This document shows, one piece after another, positions 15,295 through 24,269 of a DNA stretch of 39,318 bases; positions within the stretch are counted from its first letter, which is position 1, and each line of letters starts with the position of its first letter. The position numbers and the translations under genes were made by a program. The notes below the pieces were generated by a model that saw only the letters and a list, made by a program, of their open reading frames with translations, did not search any database and had not been told where the DNA came from. Origin of the DNA: an uncultured beta proteobacterium (GTDB lineage Bacteria; Pseudomonadota; Gammaproteobacteria; Burkholderiales; Burkholderiaceae_C); contig CAILZB010000106.1 of assembly GCA_903838565.1 (NCBI GenBank), forward strand, positions 1-39,318. The letters are read 5' to 3'.

Positions 15295-16080
15295 GTGACG
15301 ATTGCCAAACCGGATTTGATTGAAGGCATGGCCAAAGGCATGGCGGTGCTGGAGAGTTTTGACACCGAGCGACAACGGCTCAATGCGACGCTGGCCGCCG
15401 GCCGCACCGGACTCACGCGCGCGGCAGCACGCCGCCACCTGCTGACGCTGGCCCACCTGGGCTACCTTGAAACCGATGGTAGTTACTACTGGCTGTCGAG
15501 CAAGGTGCTGCGCTTCTCGGGCAATTATTTTGCCTCTGCCAGGCTGCCGCGCGCGTTGCAGCCGACGCTGGACCGGCTCTCGATTCAGGCGCAGGAATCG
15601 TTTTCGGCCGTGGTGCTGGACGGCGATGAAGTGGTCATCGTGGCGCGCAGCGGCAACGACCGCAATCCCGGCACGCTGGGTGGCGGCCGCGTCATCGCCT
15701 ATGGTCTTCACATGGGAGCGAGGTTGCCGGCGCACGCCACGTCCACAGGGCGCGTATTGCTCGCGGCGAAGACCAAGAAGTCATTCAATGAATGGATGAA
15801 AGGGCGTTACCTGCAACGCATCACGCCCTTCACCACCGTGGACCTGCGCTTGTTCCGCGGCGTCATCGAGCAGGTGCGCCAGCAGGACTTTTGCATCGTC
15901 AACGAAGAGCATGAACTCGGCGTGCATGCGCTCGCCGTGCCCTTGCGCAACAGCAAGGGCCTGACTGTGGCCGCGCTCAATGTGGTGGCGTCGCACCACC
16001 GGACGTCGGCAGCCGAGATGCAGCGCAACCTGTTGCCGTTGCTGCTCGATGCGGCGCGGGAATTGGGCCCCCTCCTGTAG
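15295..16080 (+). CDS. IclR-family transcriptional regulator (PcaR/PobR-like)
   Basis: A 261-residue regulator. The N-terminal winged helix (about residues 8-70) includes AVLESFDTERQRLNAT, RTGLTRAAARRHLLTLAHLG and YLETDGSYYWLSSKVLRFSG. The effector domain follows from about residue 80, with VVARSGNDRNPGTLGGGRVI, LPAHATSTGRVLLA and the C-terminal NEEHELGVHALAVPLRNSKG. This subtype controls aromatic-acid pathways such as protocatechuate and 4-hydroxybenzoate breakdown, commonly as an activator. The start is GTG at 15295 after AGAGG. It is divergent from the AOR-ligase-pad run and convergent with the TRAP genes, so control of AOR is the likely job; the effector, perhaps an aromatic acid or its CoA ester, is unknown. 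Confidence 0.9.
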   Translation: MTIAKPDLIEGMAKGMAVLESFDTERQRLNATLAAGRTGLTRAAARRHLLTLAHLGYLETDGSYYWLSSKVLRFSGNYFASARLPRALQPTLDRLSIQAQESFSAVVLDGDEVVIVARSGNDRNPGTLGGGRVIAYGLHMGARLPAHATSTGRVLLAAKTKKSFNEWMKGRYLQRITPFTTVDLRLFRGVIEQVRQQDFCIVNEEHELGVHALAVPLRNSKGLTVAALNVVASHHRTSAAEMQRNLLPLLLDAARELGPLL

Positions 16081-16097
16081 CCGCCGCGCAGTGCGGT

Positions 16098-17135
16098 CTA
16101 TTTGTCGTATTGCTGCAGCAGTGCCTTGGCCGATTCCAGCAGTGGCTTGCCGTCGATGCCCTTGGCCGCCAGATCCTTGAGCCAGTCCTGGGCCACACCC
16201 TCGGTGGCCTTTTCCCAGCGCTGGTACTCCAAGGTCGTGAGCACGTTCACGGTATTGCCGCGATCGGTCGCTGACTTGCGTCCCGGGGCAATCGTGCCGT
16301 CCCAGATGCGTCCCGCCCAAGCCGAAGCTTCGGCACCGCTGTTGGCGTCGATGACCTTCTTCAGTTCGGGCGCCAGGCTGTTGTACCTGGCCTCGTTCAT
16401 CGCGACCACGAAGATGGTGTTGGACATCTTGCGCTGGCCCGGACCAGTCTCGGTGTGGAACTTGGTGACCTCGTTCACCTTGATGCCGGGAACCACTTCC
16501 CAAGGCAGTGACGCACCGTCGACGACGCCCTTGGAGATGGCTTCCTGCACCTGCGGGGCCGGCATCTGTATCGGTGTTGCGCCCAGTGCTGCGAGCATGC
16601 GCGTGCCGATGCGGGTCGGCGCCCGCACCTTGAGTCCCTTCATGTCTTCCAGCGTCTTCACCGACTTGGTGGCGAAGTGCAGTTCAGCACCGTCGTGCAC
16701 ATGTGCCATCAGGACCTTCGTGCCCTTGAATTCATCGAGAGAGTTCTTCTGCACGTACTCCCAAAAGGCACGGCTGCCGCCTTCTGCCGTCTTGACCATG
16801 AAGGGAAGTTCGAACACCTCGGACTTGACGAAGCGTCCCGCCTGATAGGTGGGAACGGTCCAGACAATATCGGCCACACCGTCCTTGGCCTGGTCAAACA
16901 ATTGGGGGGGCGTGCCGCCAAGCTGCATGGCCGGGTAGATCTGGCACTTGAGCCGGTTGTTGGATTCCTTCGCGATCTTTTCACACCAGGGCCCGAGGAA
17001 CAATTTTTGCGAGGTCGCATTCGGCGCCAGGAAATGATGCACCTTGAGGATGACTTCCTGCGACCAGGCGCTGCCTGTAGCCAGAAGCAGTGCGGTCGCG
17101 GCCAGCACAGGGGCGAGTGTCTTGCGTATCGGCAT
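16098..17135 (-). CDS. dctP: TRAP transporter periplasmic substrate-binding protein (DctP family)
   Basis: A 345-residue secreted protein with a signal peptide (MPIRKTLAPVLAATALLLAT, cleavage near SAWSQ). The mature part has the DctP/TAXI-type order: LKVHHFLAPNATSQKLFLGP, then GVADIVWTVPTYQAGRF, and GLKVRAPTRIGTRMLAALGA, where the arginine that binds the substrate carboxylate is expected. The region MPAPQVQEAISKGVVDGASL is a classic family segment. The start has a strong AAGGAG. It is the last gene of the dctQ-dctM-dctP run. TRAP systems take up organic acids driven by sodium or proton gradients; the surroundings suggest an aromatic acid such as phenylacetate, phenylglyoxylate or benzoate. 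Related proteins bind many carboxylates, so the ligand is open. Confidence 0.92.
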   Translation of the reverse strand: MPIRKTLAPVLAATALLLATGSAWSQEVILKVHHFLAPNATSQKLFLGPWCEKIAKESNNRLKCQIYPAMQLGGTPPQLFDQAKDGVADIVWTVPTYQAGRFVKSEVFELPFMVKTAEGGSRAFWEYVQKNSLDEFKGTKVLMAHVHDGAELHFATKSVKTLEDMKGLKVRAPTRIGTRMLAALGATPIQMPAPQVQEAISKGVVDGASLPWEVVPGIKVNEVTKFHTETGPGQRKMSNTIFVVAMNEARYNSLAPELKKVIDANSGAEASAWAGRIWDGTIAPGRKSATDRGNTVNVLTTLEYQRWEKATEGVAQDWLKDLAAKGIDGKPLLESAKALLQQYDK

Positions 17136-17176
17136 GTCGAATCTCCTTCGTGGTTGTGGAACGGGGTGAATGCGTG

Positions 17177-18508
17177 TCAGGCGCCGAACTGGTGCACCAG
17201 ATAAAGCGAGATGACCGGGAAAAAGACCAGCAGCGTGATGCGCATGAAGTCCGAGATCAGGAACGGGATGACGCCCTTGAAGGTCTCCATCAGCGGCACA
17301 TCGATGGCCAGCCGGTTGATGACGTAAACGTTCATTCCCACCGGCGGATGTACCAGGCCGATCTCCACCACCATGAGCGCCAGTATGCCAAACCAGATTG
17401 ATTTGTCAGTCTGCGCCAGCCCGAAGAAGTCCAGCCCCATGATCATCGGATAGAAGATCGGGATGGTCAGAAGGATCATGGCCAGCGCATCCATCACGCA
17501 GCCCAGCAGGATGTAGATCAGCAGGATCATGCCCATCACCAGCAGCGGTGACATGCCGCTGTCCTTGACCCATTGCGCGAGCTCCACCGGCATTTGTGAG
17601 ATGGCAAGAGCCGAGTTCATCATGTCCGCGCCCAGCAGCACCAGGTAGATCATGGCCGTCGCCATGGCCGTGCCCAGCAGGCTCTTGCGCAACTGCGCCA
17701 TGCCCATGTTGCCCGACAGCAGGGCCAGGATGCCACAGGACGCGGCACCTATGGACGCGGCTTCGGTCGGGTTGGCCCAGCCGCCATAGATGCCGACAAT
17801 GACGACGACAAACACCAGCAGCACCGGCAGCACTTCAAACAGGCAGCGCAGGCGCTGCGGCCAGGGCACGCGCGGACCGGCGGGCCCCGCCTTGGGATCC
17901 AGCGTGACCACGATCTGCACCACCAGCATATAGCCGAGCATGGCGATGATGCCCGGCAGCACCGCCGCCATGAAGAGCTTGCCGATCGACTCTTGCGTCA
18001 GGATGGCGTAGATCACGAGCGGCACGGATGGCGGAATCATGATGCCCAGTGTGCCACCGGCGGCCAATGCGCCGGTGGCCAGCGAGCCCGCGTAGCCATA
18101 GCGGCGCAGCTCGGGCAAGGCCACTTGGCCCATGGTGGCGGCCGTCGCCAGTGACGAGCCACAGATGGCGCCAAAGCCGGCGCAGGCGCCGATGGCCGCC
18201 ATGGCGATCCCGCCTTTGTGATGGCCCATAAAGGCGCTGACGAATCTGAACAGCAGGCGGCTCAGACCGCCATGGGTCGCGAACTGACCCATGAGTAGAA
18301 ACAGCGGAATCACCACCAGGTCGTAATTGGAGAGACGGGCGTAGGCGAGGTTCTTCAAGGAGTTCAGCAAGGGCCCGCTTTGCCCACCGGTCAGGTAGAG
18401 GTAGCCGCCAGCGCCCGAGATGAACATCGCAATGCCGATCGGCACGCGCAGCACCAGCAGCGTCAACAGCACGCCGAAGATCAGGAAACCAAGCTGGGTT
18501 CCGCTCAT
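17177..18508 (-). CDS. dctM: TRAP transporter large permease subunit (DctM family)
   Basis: A 443-residue integral membrane protein of about twelve hydrophobic segments. Family markers are LGFLIFGVLLTLLVLRVPIG at the N-terminus, SGAGGYLY, FLLMGQFATHGGLSR, GAICGSSLATAATMGQVALP and GTLGIMIPPSVPLVIYAILT, then LLGCVMDALAMILLTIPIFY. It forms the channel of the TRAP system with DctQ. Its ATG overlaps the dctQ stop in an ATGA junction (18505-18508), so the two membrane subunits are translationally coupled; dctP follows after 41 bases. Confidence 0.94.
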   Translation of the reverse strand: MSGTQLGFLIFGVLLTLLVLRVPIGIAMFISGAGGYLYLTGGQSGPLLNSLKNLAYARLSNYDLVVIPLFLLMGQFATHGGLSRLLFRFVSAFMGHHKGGIAMAAIGACAGFGAICGSSLATAATMGQVALPELRRYGYAGSLATGALAAGGTLGIMIPPSVPLVIYAILTQESIGKLFMAAVLPGIIAMLGYMLVVQIVVTLDPKAGPAGPRVPWPQRLRCLFEVLPVLLVFVVVIVGIYGGWANPTEAASIGAASCGILALLSGNMGMAQLRKSLLGTAMATAMIYLVLLGADMMNSALAISQMPVELAQWVKDSGMSPLLVMGMILLIYILLGCVMDALAMILLTIPIFYPMIMGLDFFGLAQTDKSIWFGILALMVVEIGLVHPPVGMNVYVINRLAIDVPLMETFKGVIPFLISDFMRITLLVFFPVISLYLVHQFGA

Positions 18509-19047
18509 GCGTTACCCCTGGGACTGGACCACGGGTACCAGCACATGTAGAAGCCGGCAAGCGCCAGCAGGATGAAGCTGGGCACCATCAGTGCCTGCGC
18601 GACCCATACCGGCAGTTCAAGGATGGCCGATGACTCGCCGCCTTCCTTCAGGCTCAGGGCGCCCGCGGCGGTGCGCCACGCCAGCACAGCGCCCAGCAGT
18701 CCGACCAGCAGGGATCCGGCAGAGTCGAGCAGGACGCGGCGGCCGCTTGTCAAATGCGCCGTGAAGAAATCCACCTTCACGTCGCCGCGCATCAGATGAC
18801 AGTAGGCAAAGAACGAGGCGGAGGCAAAGGCCGCTGACAACTGCAGCACTTCAACATCGCCAGGCACCGGCGCGCTGAACAGCTTTCGACCGACGATGGA
18901 AACCACCGACATGATCACCAGGGCAATGAACACCGCTCCGCCGGCGTAGGCAAAACCCTTGGCCAGCGCAAACAGCAGGCGCCCATACGGGCCGCGAGGT
19001 TCAGTCTCGGCCTGCGGATCCGGGCCGCAACGGTCGTCTTCCTGCAT
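18505..19047 (-). CDS. dctQ: TRAP transporter small permease subunit (DctQ family)
   Basis: A 180-residue protein with four predicted membrane segments, typical of DctQ. Markers are GAVFIALVIMSVVSIVGRKL, then PVPGDVEVLQLSAAFASASF and an MRGDVKVDFFTAHL stretch. The N-terminal about 25 residues are charged and hydrophilic. AGGAG precedes the ATG at 19047. It is the first gene of the TRAP run and diverges from the Liv-type ABC transporter across about 480 bases of intergenic DNA. Confidence 0.9.
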   Translation of the reverse strand: MQEDDRCGPDPQAETEPRGPYGRLLFALAKGFAYAGGAVFIALVIMSVVSIVGRKLFSAPVPGDVEVLQLSAAFASASFFAYCHLMRGDVKVDFFTAHLTSGRRVLLDSAGSLLVGLLGAVLAWRTAAGALSLKEGGESSAILELPVWVAQALMVPSFILLALAGFYMCWYPWSSPRGNA

Positions 19048-19523
19048 CTTTTGTCTCCTGCAATTCGTCTGCCCGCTCCCGGTGCTTTGCGCGCCTGTTG
19101 CCGCGTCAGCAGCAGGCTGGTCCGGAAAAATTCACCGCATACATGCAAATTGGTACGACAATGCATGAATTCACGCGTCGAGGCGAATAGTACATCAACA
19201 TGGCGATCTGTAAACAGGCTGGAAAACCAGGACACGGCGCAGACCTGGCGGTCCGAAGTGTGCAAGTTGGGCACATTTTTTGGCCCTTTGCTGGTAAACC
19301 CCCGGGTGCGCCGAGCTTGCACCTGCTTAGGATGACGGCGTGCCTAGCAGAATGAAATTAACATTAACGCCAGCAAGGTCAATTGGCCGCCGCGCCAGCG
19401 TGCCTTCGCTGTTGCCTGCCTTCCTTTCTGGACGATCCGGGTGCCGTGCGGCTTGACCCGGTGGCGCCGAACGCAATCCGCCGCACGCGATCTGCATCCC
19501 AATCTTTTAACCGGAGATAGACC
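19048..19523. promoter_or_regulatory. divergent intergenic region between TRAP and ABC transporter genes
   Basis: This 476-base stretch has no supported gene. It should contain the promoters of both transport operons. The part 19130-19240 is AT-richer than its surroundings. A hairpin followed by a T-run lies at 19258-19281 and is listed separately. I could not mark convincing -35/-10 pairs. Confidence 0.5.
19259..19281 (+). terminator. terminator-like hairpin in the leader of the ABC transporter operon
   Basis: TGTGC (19259-19263), a 7-base loop and GCACA (19271-19275) are followed directly by TTTTTT (19276-19281) on the plus strand. The stem is short. No plus-strand gene ends upstream, so it could be an attenuator in a long leader or simply a chance structure. 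Confidence 0.3.
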
Positions 19524-20669
19524 ATGAGCTTGAAGAAGACCCTGCCCCTGCTGGCCGCACTGATGGTGGCCGCGGCGGTCCACGCGGATATCAATGTCGG
19601 TGTTACCGTTTCTGCTACCGGCCCCGCCGCTTCGCTGGGGATTCCGGAGAAGAACACCGTCGCCCTGATGCCCGCCACGATTGGCGGACAGAAGGTCAAC
19701 TACATCGTACTGGACGACGCCTCGGATACGACGGCGGCAGTCACCAACACGCGCAAGTTGATCGGCGAGCACAAGGTGGATCTGATTCTGGGTTCGACCA
19801 CGACGCCGAATTCGCTGGCCATGATTGACGTCGTTGCCGAAGCACAGACGCCGATGATCTCAATGGCCGCATCGGCCCGCATTGTCGAGCCGCAGGATGC
19901 GAAGAAGCGTTGGGTCTTCAAGACACCGCAAAACGACATCATGATGTCGCTGGCGATCGTCGGCCACATGGCCGACAGTGGCGTGAAGAGCGTCGGGTTC
20001 ATCGGATTTTCTGACGCCTACGGTGAAGGCTGGTATCAGGAATTCAGCAAGATCGCTGCCATGAAGGGCATCAAGATCGTGGCCAACGAACGTTACAACC
20101 GTACCGACACCTCGGTCACCGGCCAGGTGCTCAAGATTGTTTCGGCCAAGCCCGACGCCGTGCTGATTGCGGCTTCCGGAACGCCCGCCGTGCTGCCACA
20201 ACGCGCGCTCATGGAGCGCGGCTACCGTGGCAAGTTCTACCAGACGCACGGCGTCGCGAACAACGACTTCCTGCGCGTTGGCGGCAAGGATGTGGAGGGA
20301 ACCTTGCTTCCATCGGGTCCGGTGCTGGTGGCGGCCCAGCTGCCGGCCAGCCACCCGCTGAAGAAGTCCGCACAGGAGTACGTTGCCAAATACGAAAAGG
20401 CCTACGGCGTGGGTTCGGTATCGACCTTTGGCGGCCACGCCTGGGATGCTGGCAAGCTGATGGAAGCTGCCGTGGTGCAGGCGCTGAAGAAGGCCAAGCC
20501 GGGCACACCCGAATTCCGCGTGGCGCTGCGTGACGCGCTCGAGACGGTGAAGGAGGTTGCCGGCGCCCACGGTGTTTTCAACATGTCGCCAGTGGATCAC
20601 CTGGGCCTGGACCAACGCGCCCGTGTGATGGTCAAGATCGAGGCCGGCGCCTGGAAATACCAACCCTGA
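19524..20669 (+). CDS. ABC transporter substrate-binding protein (branched-chain amino acid/aromatic type, HAAT family)
   Basis: A 381-residue periplasmic protein with a signal peptide (MSLKKTLPLLAALMVAAAVH, cut after Ala about 21). The mature part starts INVGVTVSATGPAASLGIPE and continues with the type I binding-protein folds: LILGSTTTPNSLAMIDVVAE, PMISMAASARIVEP, KWVFKT-like KRWVFKTPQND, and SVGFIGFSDAYGEGWYQE. Proteins of this family take branched-chain amino acids, but many members in betaproteobacteria bind benzoate, phenylacetate-like acids or other aromatics. GGAG precedes the ATG. Its TGA shares a base with the ATG of the permease gene (TGATG), so the operon is tightly coupled. Confidence 0.92.
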   Translation: MSLKKTLPLLAALMVAAAVHADINVGVTVSATGPAASLGIPEKNTVALMPATIGGQKVNYIVLDDASDTTAAVTNTRKLIGEHKVDLILGSTTTPNSLAMIDVVAEAQTPMISMAASARIVEPQDAKKRWVFKTPQNDIMMSLAIVGHMADSGVKSVGFIGFSDAYGEGWYQEFSKIAAMKGIKIVANERYNRTDTSVTGQVLKIVSAKPDAVLIAASGTPAVLPQRALMERGYRGKFYQTHGVANNDFLRVGGKDVEGTLLPSGPVLVAAQLPASHPLKKSAQEYVAKYEKAYGVGSVSTFGGHAWDAGKLMEAAVVQALKKAKPGTPEFRVALRDALETVKEVAGAHGVFNMSPVDHLGLDQRARVMVKIEAGAWKYQP

Positions 20670-21697
20670 TGGACAGCCAGATCGCCTTGCTGCTGGGCCA
20701 GGACGGTATCGTCAACGGGGCGGTTTATGCACTGATGGCCTTGGCCCTGGTGCTGGTGTTTTCGGTGACGCGGGTGATCTTCATTCCGCAAGGCGAATTC
20801 GTGGCATTTGGCGCGCTGACCATGGCGCTGCTCCAGTCGGGGCGCGCGCCCGGGACACTGTGGCTGCTGCTCGCCCTGGCGGCGCTCACAGTGCTGGTTG
20901 AACTCGTCAGGTTTCGGCGCGGCCTGGTGGTGGATTGGAAGTCAAGTGCCTTCTGGGCACTGCTGTTGCCCGCACTCGCGGCGTTTCTGGTGCTGGTCCA
21001 GCGGCCCGCTTCGATGCTCGGCCAGGCCGGCACCACCTTGTTGCTGATCACCCCCATGGGCCCCCTGCTTTACCGCCTGGCCTACCGGCCGCTGGCCCAT
21101 GCAACGGTGTTGACCCTGTTGATTGTTTCGGTGGCGGTGCATGGCGTGCTGGTGGGATTGGGGCTCTATTTTTTTGGCGCCGAAGGTTCGCGCACCGCAG
21201 CGTTTTCGGATCTGCAACTTGATTTGGGCGGAATACCGGTGAGCGGCCAGTCGCTGGTGGTGATGGGTGTGGCCAGCCTGCTGGTGGTGGCGCTGTTCCT
21301 GTTTTTTGAACGAACCCTGGTCGGCAAGGCCTTGCGTGCCACGGCCATGAACCGGATCGGCGCGCGCCTCATGGGAATTCCCACCGAGTTCTCGGGCGAC
21401 CTGAGCTTTGCGCTGGCCGCCATGGTCGGGGCGGTGTCGGGCCTGCTGATTGCGCCACTGACTACGGTCTACTACGACACCGGTTTCCTGATCGGTCTCA
21501 AAGGTTTTGTGGCCGCCATCATCGGCGGCTTGACCAGCTATCCGCTGGCGCTGGCCGGCGCCCTGCTGGTCGGTTTGCTGGAGTCGTTCTCCTCCTTCTG
21601 GGCCAGCGCCTTCAAGGAAGTCATCGTCTTCACCCTGATCATTCCGGTGTTGTGGTGGCGATCGCTCAACAGCCGCCACGTCGAGGACGAAGAATGA
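20669..21697 (+). CDS. livH: ABC transporter permease, LivH type
   Basis: A 342-residue permease. The N-terminal GIVNGAVYALMALALVLVFS and IFIPQGEFVAFGALTMALL segments are standard LivH. FERTLVGKALRATAMNRIGA followed by RLMGIPTE is the cytoplasmic loop that contacts the ATPases. It is about 45 residues longer than the usual 290-300; the extra length lies near residues 55-105, between the first and central membrane segments. The ATG at 20669 overlaps the upstream stop by one base and its own TGA overlaps the next ATG (ATGA at 21694-21697). Confidence 0.92.
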   Translation: MDSQIALLLGQDGIVNGAVYALMALALVLVFSVTRVIFIPQGEFVAFGALTMALLQSGRAPGTLWLLLALAALTVLVELVRFRRGLVVDWKSSAFWALLLPALAAFLVLVQRPASMLGQAGTTLLLITPMGPLLYRLAYRPLAHATVLTLLIVSVAVHGVLVGLGLYFFGAEGSRTAAFSDLQLDLGGIPVSGQSLVVMGVASLLVVALFLFFERTLVGKALRATAMNRIGARLMGIPTEFSGDLSFALAAMVGAVSGLLIAPLTTVYYDTGFLIGLKGFVAAIIGGLTSYPLALAGALLVGLLESFSSFWASAFKEVIVFTLIIPVLWWRSLNSRHVEDEE

Positions 21698-23505
21698 CGC
21701 GGCGCCAACTGACGCTGCTGGCGGTGGCGCTGTTGCTCGGGGCCTGGGGATTTCTGCCCGAGTTCACCGTCGCCATGCTGAACTACATCGGCTTGTACGC
21801 ACTGGTGGCGGTCGGACTGGTGCTGCTCACGGGCGTCGCCGGCATGACCTCGTTCGGCCAGGCCGCCTTTGTCGGATTGGGGGCTTACGCCACCGCCTGG
21901 TTCTGTACCGAGCCGGACGCCGCCGCGCTGATTGGCCTGATGCCGGGTTCGGGCGCGCTGCCCTGGTTCGGGCTGATCCTGGGCTTGGCCTTGAGCGCTG
22001 CGGTTGCCTGGTTCCTCGGATCGGTGACGCTGCGCCTGTCGGGCCATTACCTGCCACTAGGCACCATCGCCTGGGGCCTGAGCCTTTACTTCCTGTTTGG
22101 CAACCTTCAATTTCTGGGCGGCCACACCGGACTGTCCAGCCTGCCTGCCTTGACGCTGGGCAGTCTGACTTTGCGCTCGGTGCGTGAACTCGGCCTGTTG
22201 ACCTGGGCGGTGCTGTTGCTGGCGCTGTGGGCCCTGCACAATCTGCTGGACTCGCGCGAAGGTCGTGCCATCCGCGCGCTGAAGTCGGGCCGGGTGATGG
22301 CCGAAAGCATGGGCGTGGACACGGCGCACTATCGCATCAAGGTCTTTGTGCTGGCGGCGCTGCTGGCCAGCCTGTCGGGCTGGATGTATGCGCACCTGCA
22401 GCGCTTCGTCAATCCCACGCCGTTCAACCTGAACGTTGGCATCGAATACCTGTTCATGGCGGTCGTCGGCGGCGCCGGCCATCTTTGGGGTGCCCTGCTG
22501 GGGGCGGCGGTGATCACGTTGATGAAACAGTATCTGCAGGACATCTTGCCCAGCCTGCTGGGCAGCAGCGGCAACTTCGAGGTGATCGTCTTCGGCCTGC
22601 TGATGTTGGTGGTGTTGCAGCGCTTTTCCGACGGCTTGTGGCCCAGCGTGGCGCGCCTGGGCAACCGTTTTCTTCGGCCGGTTCGTCTGGCCCCTGAGCA
22701 GTCCCTGCGCGAGTTGCCTCAGCGCGAGCCTGCGCAAGGAGGCTGCGTCGTGCTCGCCGCCGCCGCGGTGAGCAAACGATTTGGTGGACTGATGGCCAAC
22801 AGCAAGGTCGATCTGCACGTGAAGGCGGGCGAAATACATGCGCTGATCGGTCCCAATGGGGCTGGCAAGAGCACCTTCTTCAACCTGATTTCGGGCGTCG
22901 ACGACCCGACCTCGGGCGAGGTCCATCTACTCGGGCGCAACATGCGCCGCCAGTCGTCGCGCGCCTTTGCCCGGGCGGGACTCAGCCGAACCTTTCAACA
23001 CGTGCGCTTGCTGGGATCGTGCAGCGTGCTTGACAACGTCGCGCTCGGCGCGCACCTGCGCGGACACAGCGGCTGGTTGGCCGCCATGCTGCGCCTGGAC
23101 CGTGCCGAGGAAGCCGCCCTGATGCAGGAGGCGCGGCGTCAGATCGAACGCTGCGGGCTGGGTCCGCAGCTGCATGCGGCGGCGGCTTCGCTGGCCTTGG
23201 GTCAACAGCGCATCATGGAGATTGCCCGTGCACTCGCCAGCCAGCCTGTCGTGTTGCTGCTGGACGAGCCCGTGGCGGGCTTGCCGTACATGGAGAAGCA
23301 AGCGCTGGCGCGCCTGCTGACGCAATTGCGCGATGAGGGCATGGCGATACTGGTGGTGGAACACGACATGGAATTTGTCATGAACATCGCTGACCGCATC
23401 ACCGTGCTGGAATATGGACAAGTGATCGCGCACGGAACACCCGCGCAGGTGCAGGCCGACCCCAAGGTGCTGGCGGCCTATTTGGGTGGTTTCGATGGGA
23501 GTTGA
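21694..23505 (+). CDS. livMG: fused ABC permease-ATPase, LivM-LivG
   Basis: A 603-residue fusion of two components that are often separate. Residues 1 to about 325 are a LivM permease (YIGLYALVAVGLVLLTGVAG, MTSFGQAAFVGLGAYATAW, MYAHLQRFVNPTPFNLNVGI). A linker of about 25 residues follows, then an ATP-binding LivG domain from about residue 355: Walker A GPNGAGKST near 386, the signature region LALGQQRIMEIARAL near 500 (a QQ form instead of SGGQ), and Walker B VVLLLDEPVAG near 520. The start at 21694 overlaps the livH stop. Such fusions occur in aromatic-acid transporters of betaproteobacteria, and fix the permease-ATPase ratio. With LivH and LivF it completes one importer. Confidence 0.92.
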   Translation: MTRRQLTLLAVALLLGAWGFLPEFTVAMLNYIGLYALVAVGLVLLTGVAGMTSFGQAAFVGLGAYATAWFCTEPDAAALIGLMPGSGALPWFGLILGLALSAAVAWFLGSVTLRLSGHYLPLGTIAWGLSLYFLFGNLQFLGGHTGLSSLPALTLGSLTLRSVRELGLLTWAVLLLALWALHNLLDSREGRAIRALKSGRVMAESMGVDTAHYRIKVFVLAALLASLSGWMYAHLQRFVNPTPFNLNVGIEYLFMAVVGGAGHLWGALLGAAVITLMKQYLQDILPSLLGSSGNFEVIVFGLLMLVVLQRFSDGLWPSVARLGNRFLRPVRLAPEQSLRELPQREPAQGGCVVLAAAAVSKRFGGLMANSKVDLHVKAGEIHALIGPNGAGKSTFFNLISGVDDPTSGEVHLLGRNMRRQSSRAFARAGLSRTFQHVRLLGSCSVLDNVALGAHLRGHSGWLAAMLRLDRAEEAALMQEARRQIERCGLGPQLHAAAASLALGQQRIMEIARALASQPVVLLLDEPVAGLPYMEKQALARLLTQLRDEGMAILVVEHDMEFVMNIADRITVLEYGQVIAHGTPAQVQADPKVLAAYLGGFDGS

Positions 23506-23509
23506 TGGC

Positions 23510-24253
23510 ATGTTGCAACCCGTCCTGGAACTCAGGCAATTGAGCGTCTCCTATGGTGTCGTGGAGGCCGTGCACGCGGTCGATCTGGTGGTGCAGCCGG
23601 GGGAAATCGTCACCGTCATCGGACCCAACGGCGCCGGCAAGTCAACGCTGCTGTCGGCCGCCATGGGGCTGCTGCCAAGCCACGGGGAAATCGCGCTCGA
23701 TGGCAAGCTGATCCGCCGCCCGTCGGTGAATGCCATGGTGGGCGCGGGCGTGGGTCTGGTGCCCGAGCGGCGCGAACTGTTCGGCGAAATGTCGGTCGAG
23801 GACAACCTGTTGCTGGGTGGCTTCTCACGCTGGTGGCGTGGTGTGCGGGATCAGGTCGTGTGCCGCGAAGAGGTCTATGCGATCTTCCCGCGCCTGCAGG
23901 AGCGGCGCACGCAGACTGCATCGACCCTCTCGGGTGGGGAGCGGCAGATGCTGGCCATCGGCCGCGCCTTGATGGCCAAGCCCCGGTTGCTGATGCTTGA
24001 CGAGCCCTCGTTGGGATTGGCGCCGAACATCGTGCGTGAAGTGCTGCAGGTGGTGGTCGGTCTGCGTGAACGGGGCGTGTCCATTCTGCTGGTGGAACAG
24101 AATGCGCGCGCCGCCCTGGCGGTGTCGGACCGTGCTTACGTCCTGGAAATGGGCCGGATCGCATTGAGCGGAAAATCCAGCGATCTGGCCAACGACCCGC
24201 GCATCATCGAGACCTACCTGGGCATGGGCGGGCGCAAGGGCGCGCCCGCCTGA
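23510..24253 (+). CDS. livF: ABC transporter ATPase, LivF type
   Basis: A 247-residue ATP-binding subunit. Walker A is GPNGAGKSTLL near residues 38-46, the signature is TLSGGERQMLAIGRALM, and Walker B is PRLLMLDEPSLGLAPNIV, with VEQNARAAL after it as in LivF. The start at 23510 (MLQPVLELRQLSVSYG) was chosen because GGGAG lies 9 bases before it; an in-frame ATG at 23495 would overlap the preceding gene by 11 bases. It is the last gene of the plus-strand operon and converges with the thioesterase gene, whose stop is only 16 bases away. Confidence 0.92.
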   Translation: MLQPVLELRQLSVSYGVVEAVHAVDLVVQPGEIVTVIGPNGAGKSTLLSAAMGLLPSHGEIALDGKLIRRPSVNAMVGAGVGLVPERRELFGEMSVEDNLLLGGFSRWWRGVRDQVVCREEVYAIFPRLQERRTQTASTLSGGERQMLAIGRALMAKPRLLMLDEPSLGLAPNIVREVLQVVVGLRERGVSILLVEQNARAALAVSDRAYVLEMGRIALSGKSSDLANDPRIIETYLGMGGRKGAPA

Positions 24254-24269
24254 GCGGCGCGAAAAGCAT

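Noticed and set aside
15289..15735. Minus-strand frame inside the iclR-type gene
   Set aside because: The plus strand encodes a complete IclR regulator; the reverse frame is Arg/Gln-rich shadow sequence.
16084..16096. Small hairpin (CCGC-N5-GCGG) between the iclR-type gene and dctP as terminator
   Set aside because: A four-base stem without a T-run on either strand is too weak to call.
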